Shown here: piece by piece, positions 6,183 through 7,097 of the stretch
How positions within the stretch are numbered: position 1 is the first letter of the stretch
How the letters are laid out: the number at the start of each line of letters is the position of its first letter
Assembly: GCA_016206405.1 (NCBI GenBank)
Contig: JACQRQ010000281.1
Span: 1-7,097, forward strand
Direction of reading: 5' to 3'
DNA from: Elusimicrobiota bacterium
GTDB lineage: Bacteria > Elusimicrobiota > Elusimicrobia > O2-12-FULL-59-9
DNA: 7,097 bases
Position numbers and translations under genes: made by a program
The notes under the pieces: model-generated
The model's input: the letters and a program-made list of their open reading frames with translations, nothing else
Databases searched by the model: none
What the model was told of the DNA's origin: nothing

Positions 6183-6210
6183 ATGACGCGGCCGGCAGGT
6201 GCGCTACAAT
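6183..6210 (+). promoter_or_regulatory. Candidate promoter for the HEAT-repeat protein gene
   Basis: TACAAT (6205-6210) is a good -10 box. The best -35 is ATGACG (6183-6188), matching the central TGAC of the consensus, with a 16-base spacer. Transcription would start near 6217, leaving about 26 bases before the ATG at 6243, which includes the Shine-Dalgarno. The position just after a probable terminator supports an independent transcription unit. Confidence 0.45.
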
Positions 6211-6233
6211 ACTTGAATTCTTGCAATACGCTT

Positions 6234-6238
6234 GGAGG
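6234..6238 (+). promoter_or_regulatory. Shine-Dalgarno for the HEAT-repeat protein
   Basis: GGAGG lies 4 bases before the ATG at 6243. It selects this start over the in-frame ATG at 6183, which would place 20 non-hydrophobic residues ahead of the signal peptide and fall within the promoter. Confidence 0.75.
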
Positions 6239-6242
6239 TTCG

Positions 6243-6989
6243 ATGCGGTTTTGGATGTCCCTGACGCTCGGTTTCGGCCTGATCATCAGCGTAGTCGCCC
6301 CGCCCGCGCAAGCCGCAAGACCCGCCACTTTGGAAGACAATATCGCCGTGCTCCTTTTCTCCACGGAGGAGGCCGGCCGCGAGAAAGCGGCTTTGTCGGA
6401 GCTCTTTAGAACCGGCCGGGCGCTGACCTCGGCGGAAACTCTGGATGCTTTAGTTCAAGCGGTCCAACACGACAAATCGCCCAAGGTCAGAGCCGCGGCC
6501 GCTTCGGCGCTCGGATTTTTCGGAAGCGGCCGCGTGGCGTCCGTGTTGGCCCGCTGCTCCAGCCGGCGGCACGAAAAAAGCGAGGCGGTCCGGCACGCCG
6601 CCATCCTCAGTCTCGCGAAATTCGCCCCCGAACTGCTGAGTAAATCCTCCGCCCTAAGCGTCCTGCGCGCATCCGTGGGAAAAGAGAACAACGCTTCGAT
6701 CCAGCGCATCTTCATTTCCATCTTCGGAATGCTCAGAGACCGGCAATCCGTTCCCTTGCTCACCCAAGTGCTCCTTTATGGGAAGGATTTGAAGCTCCGC
6801 GTCAGCGCGGCCGAATCCCTCGGAGTCATCGGAGACTCCTCCGCGATACCGGCGCTGCAGCAGGCCTATGCCGAAAGCGGCGCGCGCAAGATGCTGCTCT
6901 TCCGCGAGGTCATCGCCAAGGCGCTGGAGCAAATAGAGCGACAAACCGCCCAGGCCGCCTTGACAGCGCAAATCGGCCGAACGCAGTAG
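6243..6989 (+). CDS. Exported HEAT-repeat protein of unknown function
   Basis: The product is 248 residues. Residues 1-24 form a clear signal peptide: a basic start (MRFW), a hydrophobic core (LTLGFGLIISVVA) and an A-Q-A cleavage site before ARPATLED. The mature protein is almost entirely alpha-helical, with about five HEAT-like units of roughly 35 residues. The best are VRAAAASALGFFGS (82-95), VRHAAILSLAKFAP (116-129) and LRVSAAESLGVIGD (185-198); a divergent unit lies around 150-165 and a final one at 201-235. HEAT solenoids act as protein-protein scaffolds, so a periplasmic or envelope adaptor role is likely, but no catalytic motif or partner is visible. The gene seems to be a separate unit with its own promoter and Shine-Dalgarno after the rsmA terminator. 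Its stop lies 6 bases from that of a convergent gene. A PBS-lyase-type HEAT protein is the same fold class under another name. Confidence 0.85.
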   Translation: MRFWMSLTLGFGLIISVVAPPAQAARPATLEDNIAVLLFSTEEAGREKAALSELFRTGRALTSAETLDALVQAVQHDKSPKVRAAAASALGFFGSGRVASVLARCSSRRHEKSEAVRHAAILSLAKFAPELLSKSSALSVLRASVGKENNASIQRIFISIFGMLRDRQSVPLLTQVLLYGKDLKLRVSAAESLGVIGDSSAIPALQQAYAESGARKMLLFREVIAKALEQIERQTAQAALTAQIGRTQ

Positions 6990-6995
6990 AATCCG

Positions 6996-7097
6996 CTACC
7001 CCGCAACGGACAGGGCTTCCCGCAGTTTCATCCACGCCGCATCCACAGGAATGTCCCGGCAACTGTCCCACTGCTCGGAAACGGCCCAATGGTGGCC
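6996..7097 (-). CDS. C-terminal 33 residues of an unidentified leftward gene (partial)
   Basis: Read leftward from the window edge, one frame stays open until a TAG at 6998-6996. It ends WMKLREALSVAG and contains HHWAVSEQWDSCRDIPVD. The codons show the same G/C-rich third positions as the neighbouring genes, which supports real coding sequence. The fragment is too short for me to assign a family; the tryptophan-rich segment and the terminal helix are all that can be described. It converges on the HEAT-repeat gene with 6 bases between the stops, and no terminator hairpin is visible between them. Confidence 0.55.
   Translation of the reverse strand, partial: GHHWAVSEQWDSCRDIPVDAAWMKLREALSVAG

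Noticed and set aside
1..7097. Mobile element, CRISPR, tRNA, rRNA or riboswitch signals
   Set aside because: No transposase, integrase, direct-repeat array, tRNA cloverleaf or recognisable riboswitch core was seen. Intergenic gaps are all under 130 bases.

Overview
This is a GC-rich bacterial chromosomal window with tightly packed, mostly housekeeping genes. Nothing points to a phage, plasmid, transposon or CRISPR locus. The genes and their G/C-rich third codon positions suggest a free-living, possibly uncultivated GC-rich bacterium. The phylum cannot be fixed from this sequence. A GC-rich Elusimicrobiota or deltaproteobacterium-like lineage would fit, but that is only an impression.

Layout. 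Positions 1-785 hold a leftward cluster: a small DUF948-like membrane protein, a YtxH-family protein overlapping it, a clear intrinsic terminator, and the start of a cyclic-nucleotide-binding-like protein that runs off the left edge. A short divergent control region (786-873) carries two outward-facing promoters whose -10 regions are mirror images. From 874 to 6114 runs a rightward cluster with start/stop overlaps at two of its three junctions: acyl-CoA dehydrogenase, isoleucyl-tRNA synthetase (ileS), lipoprotein signal peptidase (lspA) and 16S rRNA dimethyladenosine transferase (rsmA). A probable terminator sits at the rsmA stop. A new promoter then leads to an exported HEAT-repeat protein (6243-6989). 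It converges, with only 6 bases between the stops, on the tail of an unidentified leftward gene that runs off the right edge.

How the genes fit together. ileS, lspA and rsmA serve translation, envelope lipoprotein maturation and ribosome maturation. ileS-lspA is a widespread bacterial neighbourhood. The acyl-CoA dehydrogenase is the odd member, translationally coupled to ileS by an ATGA overlap with no electron-transfer flavoprotein or other beta-oxidation genes in view. The DUF948/YtxH pair resembles the ytxG-ytxH arrangement of Firmicutes, which is associated with stress and envelope functions.

I did not find a convincing undescribed system. The points most worth a second look are the mirrored, apparently leaderless divergent promoters, the terminator just upstream of the cyclic-nucleotide-binding-like gene, and the acyl-CoA dehydrogenase/ileS coupling.
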